The notes under the pieces: model-generated
The model's database searches: none
What the model was told of the DNA's origin: nothing
What the model saw: the letters and a program-made list of their open reading frames with translations, nothing else
Part shown: piece after piece, positions 26,630-37,392 of the stretch
Position numbering within the stretch: position 1 is the first letter of the stretch
Layout: the number at the start of each line of letters is the position of its first letter
Position numbers and translations under genes: made by a program
Origin: Xylaria sp. FL1777
Lineage: Eukaryota > Ascomycota > Sordariomycetes > Xylariales > Xylariaceae
DNA: 64,000 nucleotides
Direction: 5' to 3'
NCBI GenBank assembly: GCA_022578965.1
Contig: MU400555.1
Coordinates: 124,001 to 188,000 of the forward strand

Positions 26630-26806
26630 CAGTAAACGCGTTAAACCAACTGTTGCTCAACAATTGTTCTTTCTTAACGTTTAAACCACTTTAAACATAA
26701 GAACAACGGTTAATTATCAGTTAATTAATAATCAATCGATCGTTTAAAGTACCAAAATTTCAAGAAAGAACAATTGAGCAATAGTTAGCTCAACGTTTAT
26801 TGAACG
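26630..26806. mobile_element. MITE-like foldback element, TA-flanked
   Basis: About 80-nt imperfect terminal inverted repeats cover almost the whole 177 bp. Left-arm TTGCTCAACAATTGTTCTTT (from 26653) matches the reverse complement of the right arm at 26761-26783, where AATTGTTCTTTCTT is exact. The outer parts (AAACGCGTTAAACCAACTG against AAACGTTGAGCTAACTA) also align. Both ends abut a TA dinucleotide (26628-26629 and 26807-26808), and the left end starts CAGT, as in Tc1/mariner elements. No coding capacity. A non-autonomous mariner-derived MITE is the inference; a fortuitous AT-rich palindrome is the alternative. Confidence 0.6.
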
Positions 26807-28738
26807 TAGCAAGATTTGGTACGGTGCTTAGACACACCTAGTGCAGATTCGGATATGGAGCCGCGATCTTAAGTGGAGCAGAGCAAGGCCAACACAGAAG
26901 ACTTTCAAAAACTAACAAAATAATAAGGGGGGAATGAGGCGTAGATATATATATATAGTTAAAAGACTTCTATTTATAATAATATAACTAATGTATTCTC
27001 TACTTCTTTCTTTGGTTGTTTGGTCGGTCTTTGAAGTTGTAAATTTTATTTGTTTTGTTAGACCCCTTGGAGTGGAGAATATGATGGCACCGGTTGTGAG
27101 CAAATGATACTACCCTCCTACACTGGCCACGAAAAACACCTATGTTGGCCTGGTCCCCAGAGCAAGTGTGATAGTAAGCTCATTTAATGCTCCTTTAACT
27201 TTTTGAAAATACAACTGATTATAGCTTCCTTAATGAATAAAGATAAGGTTAGAGAACTAAGTATACATCAGTATCTTCTATAATACGAAATTTTAGCTCT
27301 AACAAATACGGAAGAGTTACTCGAGAGTTGGCCAAATCGCCGATCAGATAGCTATGGCTATGCCTAACTTGGGCTAGTCCTGTCTAGTGTAGAGGCTTCC
27401 CAGGGCCATGTTAGGTGGGCAAGACTATACAGTATATAATATAGTATATGAACTGTATCCGTAATAGGTTAGTCAAGTGCCCCCTCCCCGCATTCGGATA
27501 AGATGAAACTTACCTAACCTAAAGTCGGAGATATATGCTATCTATGTAGATTAAGTACACTAAACGCCGCGACTGAAGCTGCATATTCATCGACTTACAA
27601 TCTCGCAACCACAATCTCAGATTTCGAAGCGGCATATTATGGGTCAGGTAGGTTCAATGATAAGAGTATTTCGGGTACTCCCAAAAAAGCTGACAACGGC
27701 AATGATGATCGTATATCATTGCAGATGACAACCAACCACCACTTTAAGTAGGAAAACACCGAAGGATGCATAAGCTAGGCGAGTAGTTAAGTACTAGATT
27801 GATAACCTCATGTCCGTTGGTGAGTTATGCCAAGTTCGCCCTCCAAGACGATGCGTACCTCATCAACCACTTGAATGACCTACATGACTATCGTTATCGC
27901 TATGAATAGACATAATGATCATCGTCGGGTGACATTTGGCCGTAAATACCCATGACTCGTGACCGATGTCTTAGACATTGACGTCGGAGGGGCGGTAACA
28001 CTATAACGAATGCATCGCACGGCATCACACTGCATTGCCTCTCTCGGAAGACCTCTCTCTATTAGGAGATGTAAAAACTACCTTGGGGACCTGATAAAGT
28101 CGATGAATCACATATATAGATATATGCGAATTGTATATAATAGGCAGCTCGGTGCTTACCTACTACGCATAGGCTAAGTATAAGACAAGTGCATCTCTAC
28201 CGATGCTTAGTTGAACACCATGTGTAGGATGTTGGCCGTGTCACTTTGTGCTGCTTTGTGAGTAGCGTAAGAGGGGTTTTGCCGAGCCTTTGCCGGCCAC
28301 CTCCAGGTAACAGAATAACCATGCTGGCAACTACGACTCAGAACTTTGGCAACAACATACCAGACGCCCGGAAAGTGACGCGAGCTCCAGAAAGGACGGG
28401 TGCGGCTGCCTGACGCCGTGTCTATACATCATCAGCGCTGAACTTGGTCTCAGGCAGTGTCAGCCGCCGCGCACAGGTGAAAGGAACCCACAAAAACTTC
28501 TCCCGCCGAGTGGTCGTGGACGCTAGCCAGCAACGTCGGCTGGTGCGCTTTCGCTGCGCATTCCGTCGCTCCCTCCACGCCGCATGCGTCCGGTCCAAGA
28601 CTCCAAACTGCCTTCACACTCACGGCGCTTTTCATGCCAATAAAAACCAGCCTGGCCCGGGCCCGGCAGAGAACCGTGCATCACAGGAGGAGGCGCACTA
28701 CACCGGCAGCTAGCACCGAGGCCCGTCTGGACAGCGGG

Positions 28739-30353
28739 ATGGCCTACCGGTCTTTGTCTCGGGAGCCTCGTCAGGCGCCCTTGGTCCCGGATCTCTTCAC
28801 AGCGGCCCCCCGGATCAAGGACTCGCTTGTCACCGACACGTCGATCAGCCAGGATGCCGTGGAGAGCAGCTGTAGCGCGCTCCTCGCCGCCACGCGGGAC
28901 GATATACGCGTTAACCGTCACGGGGTCCCTTCCCTTGGCCGCGATCGTCATGTGGCATTCTTAGAGAAAAACCTGGGGCCTCTTCCTCCCGCATACAAGG
29001 CGGCCGATGCGAGCAGGCCGTGGATCTTCTACTGGTGCTTAAATGGCCTGGTTCTCCTGGGAGCCGACGTCTCCAAGTATCGCGACGGTCTTGTGGAAAC
29101 AGCGCGTTCGATCCAGAACGAAAGTGGTGGATTTGGTGGGGGCTTCGGGCAACAGTCTCACCTAGCTACAACGTATGCCATGGTTCTTTCACTAGCAATT
29201 GTAGGGGGAGAGGCTGCATATCAAGTCATTGACCGCCGGGCAATGTGGAAATGGCTGTGCGCCTTGAAGCAGCCGGACGGAGGTTTTCGGTTAACGCTTG
29301 GGGGGGAGATCGACGTTAGGCAAGTCTTGCTTCTTCCCGACCTGCCGCATGTCCTCTGACCGTAGATCTAGGGGTGCTTATTGCGCTGCTGTCCTGATTA
29401 CAATACTAAAGCTACCCCTTGACCTACCACGCGATTCTGCACCTCACACACCTGAACCGCTAGATCTATTTACTGGCCTAGCCGACTATGTGCGCCGCTG
29501 TAAGCCACCCTGAAAAGCAGGCCCATTTAGGTCGAACGCACTACTGATCGTGCAGGTCAAACATTCGAAGGCGGCATATCGGCAAGACCAGGTGCTGAAG
29601 CCCATGGTGCATACGCATTCTGTGCCCTAGGCTGCCTGGCCATCCTTGATGCTCCACATCGCATCTTCCCTAGGTTCGTCTGCACTACCCTCGCTGTACA
29701 TTCACGTAACCGGCACTTCTCAGAAGTCGCTTTGTACTGACACTCCAAACTAGGTACCTCGACATGCCACGCCTTATCTCTTGGCTCTCATCGCGTCAAT
29801 ATGCCCCCGAGGGTGGTCTTAGTGGACGTACCAACAAACTTGTCGACGGCTGCTATAGCCACTGGGTCGGGGGATGCTGGCCCCTGATAGAAGCCGCCAT
29901 TCACGGGCCGACAATTGCGACTAGCATTGAGACCCCCTCTTCTGGTGTCGATGATCTGTACTCCCGCGAGGGACTTGTCCGTTACATTCTCTGCTGCGGG
30001 CAAGACCAAACAAAACGAGGTGGTATGAGGGATAAGCCGTACCAGTAAGGAACCCATCCCCTCCCCCTACGATTTGGGACCAAGGCTAAACTCGTAAATG
30101 TAGACCCTCAGATGCGTATCATACCTGTTATGTACTCAATGGTCTTTCCTCAGCACAGCACGTCATCCGTATACTATCCTCGAATGGAGACGGGATGATG
30201 CCCCCCTGGACATATGAGGTCCTACCTCACCTTGATGAAGCACAAGTATATAATGAAGAAGATAGAGTCAGTCCAACTGACCCCGTTTATGTTATTCCTG
30301 AGAACAAACGGAAGGACATCATGTCATACTTCTCCTCTCGGCCGGGATTTTGA
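28739..30353 (+). CDS. RAM1: Protein farnesyltransferase subunit beta
   Basis: Catalytic subunit that attaches farnesyl to CaaX cysteines of Ras, a-factor-type pheromones and others, with the RAM2 alpha subunit. Five exons (28739-29319, 29372-29499, 29556-29673, 29754-30044, 30104-30353) join in frame to 455 residues. Visible family blocks: ADASRPWIFYW, GGFGGGFGQQSHLATTYA, MWKWLCALKQPDGGF, RCQTFEGGIS, GAEAHGAYAFCAL and GGMRDKP. The Zn ligands are Asp307 and Cys309 (LVDGCYSHWVGG) and His379 (SDAYHTCYVLNGL). Intron 1 has a GC donor (GCAAGT) instead of GT. The other introns are GT-AG with CTGAC-type branches. An upstream in-frame ATG at 28634 would add 35 Arg-rich residues; Met at 28739 (MAYRS) fits the family better. 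All key residues are intact, so it looks functional. Confidence 0.9.
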
Positions 30354-30777
30354 AGGGTATTGACCCGCCTATGGCCGCATATTAGGCCATACCTGACAAC
30401 ACGCCAAGCCATTTTAAACACACTCGGGCGGTCCGTGCTGGCTTACGGTCACCTGCTCGGCGCAATAATTAAGGGAAAACTAACAGACTTTGCATGTTTG
30501 GGTGTAGTGGGCGCTAGGTTGAATTGCCTCTGCCGAAGAACATATCCCCTACACAGCGAGACATGTCTATCTATATGGCAGTTAGGTGCCTTCTTCAGAA
30601 CCATACCGGGTGTAATGAAATCAAATAACAGACAATGCTACTTGTGTACTTGTTGACAAGATAGTTTTGCGGTTGTACATCGAGGGCAGCACACTACGAG
30701 AGGCAGGATAAAGATTGGCCCTACACAATCCAGGGGAATTTCACCGTGCTTCTTGACCAAACTCTTCCATATCACGC

Positions 30778-31399
30778 ATGCAGTTGGGTCAGCATGTCGA
30801 TTACTTCACGTTCTACAGAAGGACACTAGCAGGAGTCACTCGCCCGGTTCTGGTGCAACAGTTTCAGAGAGCCTCCCAGGTCTTCATCGACCTGTTTTCT
30901 CCACGCGTTATCTCGTCGCACGGCATAATCCAGGCCTGCTTTAGTAGTTGGCTGCGAATCACTGCAGACTTGTTTGCGGGGCAAGAGGTCACTCGAGGGA
31001 AACTGAGCTCACTCACCTTGACCAGTCCAAAGATCCCAACTAACGCCACTCTTGCTTTAGCATTCTCACGAAGTTCCATGTAGACGGAAATGTGCAGCTG
31101 CTGCCAAGCATGGAGGTTTGCTGTTGGCCTATAGTACCATCCAACTTGCAAGAATAAGGCATTCGTTGTGGAGGTTAGCTGCTCGAGAAGTTGCCTTACC
31201 AAGTTGTTTGCTTTTGTTCAACGTACTGGTCTATCCTAAGATCGGAGCAGGTTGCCTCGGTCTAGTCCGTGTTGGCTACACGCTACGATTGTTTTGCAAG
31301 GAAGAACCAACAACTAAACTCATAGGAGAGTACAACGCCTTCTTTGACGTGGCAGTCTCCATTGGGGGTCGCATGGTGCGCGGCCACAGTTCATTCTAG
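30778..31399 (+). pseudogene. Unrecognised, possibly decayed coding region
   Basis: Two plus-strand frames with protein-like composition lie end to end about 425 bp after RAM1. The first (30778-31083) contains HVDYFTFYRRTLAGVTRPVL and ASQVFIDLFSPRVISSHGII. The second (31118-31399) contains VYPKIGAGCLGLVRVGYTL and EYNAFFDVAVSIGGRMVRG. They are not in one frame, no clean splice joins them, and I do not recognise a family. They may be a broken gene, or chance frames; the aromatic/Gly-rich second part makes chance less attractive but not excluded. Confidence 0.3.
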
Positions 31400-33479
31400 A
31401 AAGGAGTAATAAGCCATTGATGTAGAGAGAATGGCCGAGTAGTAACATTGGCCAACCTCCCTTGATGGCGTGTAGCCTTCCGCGCACAATTCGAGTCAGC
31501 TGCTGTACGACAAGACGTCGATCAAAGATTCGCAGGCTCCTTGGGACCTTGGGCAATATCCTCTAGCCCTAAAACAACTAGAAAGGAAATGACAAAAGCC
31601 TACATAGTAATTCAAATTCGAATGGAGGGGCTTACTGCACTCATGTCACTCTCTCAACTGTATGGATTGTTGCTTGTTACATGCCAACAATGCTCCGGAC
31701 ATGGACAGGATGCATAGTCAGACTGGCTAGTTTGTACCAGCCTCGGCAACGTCTCCTTTTTGATAGCACTATCACCTAGCTAGACCTTCTCAGATCATAT
31801 ACTAGTACGTATTCGATGCGGGCGAGGCTTCATGCACGACATCATCGCCTTATTAGGTGGAGAAAAGTCTGTAGCGTTGAGACATGTGGTACCGAAAATT
31901 GGCCACCGTTCACTTCGCCGCCGTACGATGCGGTCCCGGCCGCTCATCCAACTGTTAGCTACTACTGCTACTATGTACGTAGTAACTAAGAAATAATGAT
32001 ATCATGGGCTGACGGCGAATTCCCGTACATCGGGCGCCCTGGCTGGCTGGCTGGCTGGTACTGAACTGGTGACGATAACAAACAAACACGTTGCATTCCA
32101 CAAGATGGCAAAATACCTCCTGGTGCGTATACGTACATCATGTATATGTACGCCTCCAGGTACCTAAGACTAGATGGATGACACTTAAACATGTGGAATC
32201 TCGGCCGAAATGTAGGTTATGTCCTCCGAGTAGTTGAAGAGCAGGAATCAAGACAGGGCCCTTACTGTAACAACAGCTCGGCCCATATGTATAATACAAA
32301 ACCTCGACCAGCTTTTGAAACCCGTCTCAGTGGTCGCATAATAACAAGGCCTTACCGCTGGCATTTTCTATGCTTTGTTGATTTCCGGATCCGTTGTCAA
32401 TCAACTACACTGCAAGAGTGCCGTTCCTGGTTTCTCAAGCTTGCCTGCGGGAGCACATGCGCACTGCTACACCACCTAGTAAATGACTAAGGGGCAAGTT
32501 GATGCGTGCGTGTACAGCTGTACCCAGGCCAGGTAGATCATCAGTCTCGCAGACGTAGCGCAAGGATAGATCAATTGTTCATCTAACACCACCATGCAGT
32601 GAGAGTCTCTTTGAGAATACCATGCGTCCACCATTAGCCATGCTCCATACCTATACTCTAGCGTATATACAAACCGTACATAGACATAGTAGAGGCAGCT
32701 TACATACTCGGAATAACAGAAGCTTAGGACTTTCTATCCATAGCGACCCTGGTCGCCACTCGCGTCTATCGTACATCGATGATTGAGGTTCTGCCAAAAA
32801 AAAAAAAAATTTCAGGTTAATTTAGGCCATGTTATTTAGCAACAACCATGACATGACAACCACAACGAAGACAATAACAACAAAATAACATCACCACCAG
32901 CACCAGCACCATCAACACCAACAGCTGCCTACGTATAGGTATCACCTTCTGTCTCTTGTGCACTTTTCTGAACCATGTAAAATTGACCGCCTACTAGTCT
33001 AGGTACATGATATATGCGACCTGTTATGCTTTGCTCCTTTTGCTCCTTATTCAAATCGAGGCTATGTACTCCATGTACTTACTCCCTGTACTGTACCTAC
33101 GCATATGCGCACAAGGCGGCTTTACTTAGATACGTACCTACCGAGTACCAGAAAAGTCCAAGATCGGGCGCGACATATGCACCACCCCACTTTTATTTTC
33201 CTTCACGCCGTCCTGCTCATTGACACTACCTCTTCTATGCGTAAATACTGCGTACCACCGATTCTCTCCTAGTATGACATACCGAGCGTGCAGTTTTTTT
33301 TGCCCTTCTTTTGCCCCTCGTGTCGTGACTGCTCGTGTCTCTTGGTTTGGTCCCTTTGGGGTCGGCCAGCCCCTCGCATCCCAATTATCACGCTACGCTA
33401 CGCTACACTGCGCTGCACCAGCACCTCTAGGTAGCATCGCTGTCATCCATCATCGATCCGTGTTTGCATGTAGCATCCA

Positions 33480-33590
33480 AGTATATTACCTAGGTAGCAG
33501 GTACCTATACTACCTACCTAATTACCTACCTAGCAGCAGAATGGCAGGTCGGTAGGTAGTAGGTAGGTAGGCAGGTAGGTATTTACAGTA
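33480..33590. repeat. Degenerate ACCTACCTAGGTAGG repeat tract
   Basis: A run of TACCTAGGTAGCAGGTACCTATACTACCTACC-like sequence followed by its opposite-strand form (GGTAGGTAGTAGGTAGGTAGG). It is the densest of many such tracts in the intergenic DNA of the window and is partly self-complementary. Confidence 0.85.
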
Positions 33591-34403
33591 CACCTGCATA
33601 ATACCGCACTCGCAGTGCACTGGAAAGCAACAAGAACAACAACAACAATAATCCGAGGTTGTAATACCAGTACTGTAATATCATCATCAACAACAACAAT
33701 AACAGCAGCCAGCTCCAGACAAGCGCAAAGTCCGCAAAGTCCTACGGCTCGCACCAACCTCCTCTAAATAAAGGACCCGAAAGCTATATGTACCAAGGTA
33801 TCCTACAATACACGCTACCGGTACATGACAGTGTCATGAATATGGCATCCATACTGATGGGCAATGGAGCCCCCGCGGCCACCCTCGGCGTCCTGCCCCG
33901 TCCGATCGCAGCAAATACAACGATGCCTTCGTCTTTTTCGGTCAAAGTTCTCGTCATCATGGAAGCGGCTAATTCGCCCACATGCAACTGGTCGTGCAGG
34001 CCCTTCACGTTGCAAGTTGCCGCCGGTAGCGGTACCTCTGGCCGGGCTGGCCTGCGCCGCCCTCGGCCGGTACTCGTACACCGTCCCAGCTCGGGTCCAT
34101 CTTGATTTAATATCCAGCGGCGGTGCCAACTCATCATTGCATGAGGTGTTAAGCGTCTCTCCTCTGGCTAGCGGCCTCGCCATTCTGCACCACGCCCGCC
34201 GCTCATTGGCCAATTGCCCTTCGAGCTCCTAGTGGCTCCTGTCGGGTCGCCCAGGGTTCCAGTGCCTCTCCCAATAGCCGTCTGGGCCACTGACCGGGTT
34301 GAGCCAGGTTGGCCAGGTTTGGAGCGAGACCAGGGTCGCCTCCACTTGTGCAGGCCCCTCCTCCAGTGTGTTCATGCACCTCATTTCTGTTCACCGACTT
34401 GTA

Positions 34404-34475
34404 GTGTGTGTAGTGTGTGTATCGTGTGTATCGTGTGTATCGTGTGTGTCGTTTGTATCGTTTGTATCGTTTGTA
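34404..34475. repeat. GTGTGTATCGTGTGTATC minisatellite
   Basis: Tandem 9-10-nt units (tgtgtatcg, tgtgtgtcg, tttgtatcg) repeat about seven times with drift. Intergenic; no function inferred. Confidence 0.85.
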
Positions 34476-36560
34476 TCTGACTCGACCTGGCAACTGGAGT
34501 TCTTCCTCTCCCAGGGTTGAACCGGCCGGGACTCCAGTGGCCGGCCAGGCATTCCTTATCCCCAAGTCCTGGCCTTCTGTTTGGCTGGCGGCTGAAAGTC
34601 AGCGAGCACAAGACGACCCAGCTCGGCCAGAAGAGATAATAATAATAATGATAATGATAATAACTAACGAACTAACTAACAACAATCAATAAATAAAAAA
34701 GGGATCGTTCTTCGAATGCCTCCCTGCATACTACCTGCCTCCTCAGGCCGAGTACAGTATACTTTGCCGCCCACGGCCAGAAACACAGCCGCCACGCGCC
34801 GATGACCCTCTGGATACTTTCATACTAACTTCCTAAGTAGTCTGCTATGCTCGGTATTGCACGTATAGAGGGCAAGCCCTGCGCTGCTGCATCCATGGAT
34901 CCCCTCGCGCCGCTGAAGTACCACGGCACATTGCAAGACCCGGTCAATCATCTCGCCTCTAGTTCGACGGGTTTTTAGGCCAATATCACTAATGCTTGAT
35001 TTGTCCGCTTGCCTCGCCTGCTTACGCCAGATTACAGTATGTGAACCGGTACGCGCGAATCGCTTACTGCCACCCGGCCCACAAATAGTGTATCTATTAC
35101 ATCCCGTCGCGGTTGTCTTCTGCGAGCTAGTGCCGTCTGTCCCGTCGGATTGGCTCGACGTCTGATAGACTCGGGACTGACGACGTTATGGTCGCTCTTG
35201 TCACGCTTTTGCAAACCGTGTGTTCGCCCATCTCCCGCCGAGACCTTCCCATGTACAGAGCCAATGTACGCTACATGGGTACACAGAGTGTACATGCGAT
35301 CACAGTCACAGACAGGCATCGTGGTAGCATGACAGATGAACATGCATGTACCTGACCAGGAGTCGTTAGTGCCGCCGTTGGATATTTCGACGGTTTCGAT
35401 CGGATTGATTTTCCCCTCCACTTAGTCGAGTGCATAGCTATCCATCTGGGTCGCTTGCCTGCTCTATCTAGTCTTAGTCGCGATCGGAAATACCTAGTCA
35501 CGATTAAGCGTTTGTTCCTTGTTGATGTACCTACCTGTAAGATATGAACCAGGCACATCCCTCTTGTCGGTTCCTCAATACGTCTGAACGACGGGACGTG
35601 ACTGGCTGCCGGCCAAGTGGACATACATGCTACCGCTAGACGGGCGTTGATGATGTCCCGCCGTCCCATACGCAATATTATTATTATTTTTTATTCCCTC
35701 CCCCTCCCCTCGTAGTCCCGCCGAGGACGTGTTTTGGCCGCAGAATTGGTTCCAGTTCCATTTTGCCACTCCACTATGCCTGCTCATTGCCCTTTGCATA
35801 ACCCAAGCGTCTCCTTTACCCAGCCGTCCCCCCGGCACACGTCTGACAGGGTATGGAACATAACTACACACGGAGATGGCGGTACTACATGATGCTAGGA
35901 GAATCTAGTATAGTTAAGACTTATCTCAGGGAGAGAGGTGATCGACTCTAGGGATGCACACCCCATGTGTAGTGGGGAGATGCCTAGTCTCTGGACTTTT
36001 TATCAAATGGCAACGACTCGCGCCAGCACATCAAAATGGGGTCACACTCTTGAGAGCCGCATCGCTGCTGCGTCCATGGAACCTCTCCCTCTCTAAACAC
36101 GTTCCTATTTTGTCTTGTTGCCTTTGTTCCGTCTTGATATCCCTGCCCCGCACCAACAGCTTATTTCTGCAATAAAGCACACATGTCTCGCCGTCGATGG
36201 CTCGTCTTTCTGCACACAGCCCTGAATACGTAGCATAACCTCCTTCTTCAACACCACCACATCACACCTTCGCCTCGTAGTACAGACTCATCCATCTTCG
36301 CCCGCTGGCGCCTTACCTGTCTAGACGGTCTCATCCCTCGTCGCCCCCTTCTCCACGGTTAGGCTCGACTGCATACTCCACGAGTGTCCAAACCACCTTC
36401 TATACCACGTCTTTTCCCGCAGCACTGTCACCCCCCTGGGATTACTCGCAGCTGTCCGGCATCTCTTGGGTGTGTGGGGGTTGTCTTTCTACCTAATCTT
36501 GAGAAGCTATTCTTTATTTTCGGGTCGTCACGGGAAACGTCCTAAGCACCGGCTAGCACC

Positions 36561-37392
36561 ATGTCAGGCTATTACATGCAGTACCTTGAGAGTAAGTCCT
36601 TCGCTCGACCCTGCGCTAGTTGTCTTCTTATACGCCGCCCCCCCCAAAAAGTGTCGATGGTGATGCTGTCCTTCCTGTGTGGGGCGGACAGGACGGTGGG
36701 AGTTCGTCGTCTCACACACGTGAGCAAGCATCCCCCTGCGTCACCAGCACGTGCAGCTTGCCATCATGTTCCTGCTGCAACAGGCTGGGTGCCTTTGCCT
36801 GACTTGCCGCCTTGCCATGATTAGTCCAGCCCACGTTTTTCTGCAAGGCGTGAGCCGGGCTCTACGGCTACTCTTGCTCCAGGGCGTCGGTCGTTGGGCT
36901 GTCATGCATATCCATAACCCTCGATCGTTCCTGGCGTCATCAGGGCTGCATCTCTCATGCACCGATCGAGCGTGGTAATCGATCTATGACGTTTCCGGGG
37001 ATCAATGACTGACTGGGTATCCGATAGGCCTGTGCCGACGTCGTGGGTGGCAAGACCCTTCGTACGAGTGTTACAGAGATCCGAGTGGCTACACATGCCT
37101 AGTTCTGGTGAATGGGCGCGAGTACCAGACGGATCTTGCATACGAATCGAACTCCCTGGCCCAGGAAAACGCAGCCATGAGGGCGTTTATGGTGTGCCGG
37201 AACTTTTCCGTCAATGGAGGCATGCTTGCCCGTAACGGCATTGTACAGGGTCTCCCAGCCAATGATTCCGGCAGGCGCAAGAAGTCGCGCCATGCTTCCA
37301 CCAGTCATTCTCATGGCCACAGCCACCGGGAGAGCCGCCATGGCCACAGGTCGGGGCATTCGAGCAGCAGTTCAACCGTGTCCTTCGAGTGA
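36561..37392 (+). CDS. Small conserved fungal protein with His/Ser-rich tail (model uncertain)
   Basis: The best-supported part is the last exon, 37028-37392. It encodes QDPSYECYRDPSGYTCLVL, NGREYQTDLAYESN and AMRAFMVCRNFSVNGGMLA, ending in a His/Ser-rich tail (SHSHGHSHRESRHGHRS). The block resembles a conserved uncharacterised protein of filamentous fungi; function unknown. An upstream Ser/Cys-rich exon (about 36652-36788, with CSLPSCSCCNRLG) joins in phase 1 through a 239-nt intron with a weak GTGCCT donor and GATAG acceptor. A well-placed start, CACCATGTCAGG at 36561, precedes a perfect GTAAGT donor at 36592, but it does not join the Ser-rich frame cleanly. An error in the C8/A5 homopolymers at 36638-36650 could explain this. 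A CT-rich region upstream (36240-36560) looks like a fungal promoter. Confidence 0.5.

Larger units (their letters stand above)
23312..28738. other. Gene-poor interval of 5.4 kb
   Basis: It starts with the presumed leader and promoter of the Zn-cluster gene (to about 24.1 kb), which includes an inverted repeat at 23933-23987. Beyond it no frame has a recognisable domain. Copies of TACTGCGTA/TACGCAGTA occur at 24231, 24425 and 25497. A MITE-like foldback sits at 26630-26806, followed by AT-rich DNA (26.9-27.3 kb). The last 300 bases, GC-richer, are the RAM1 promoter. Confidence 0.5.
30354..36560. other. Gene-poor interval of 6.2 kb
   Basis: Between RAM1 and the next plus-strand gene. Two adjacent frames at 30778-31083 and 31118-31399 look protein-like but are unrecognised (separate entry). 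The rest holds a GGCT tandem at 32038-32056, a 13-A run at 32796-32808, CAA/CCA-type tracts at 32845-32925, ACCTAGGTAG repeats at 33480-33590, GTGTGTATC repeats at 34404-34470 and a pyrimidine-rich likely promoter at 36240-36560. No other gene could be supported. Confidence 0.45.

Noticed and set aside
33784..34565. Overlapping frames on both strands near 34 kb
   Set aside because: Frames open on both strands at once with low-complexity content (YTRYTRYTRY-type from a minisatellite); no domain or splice structure.
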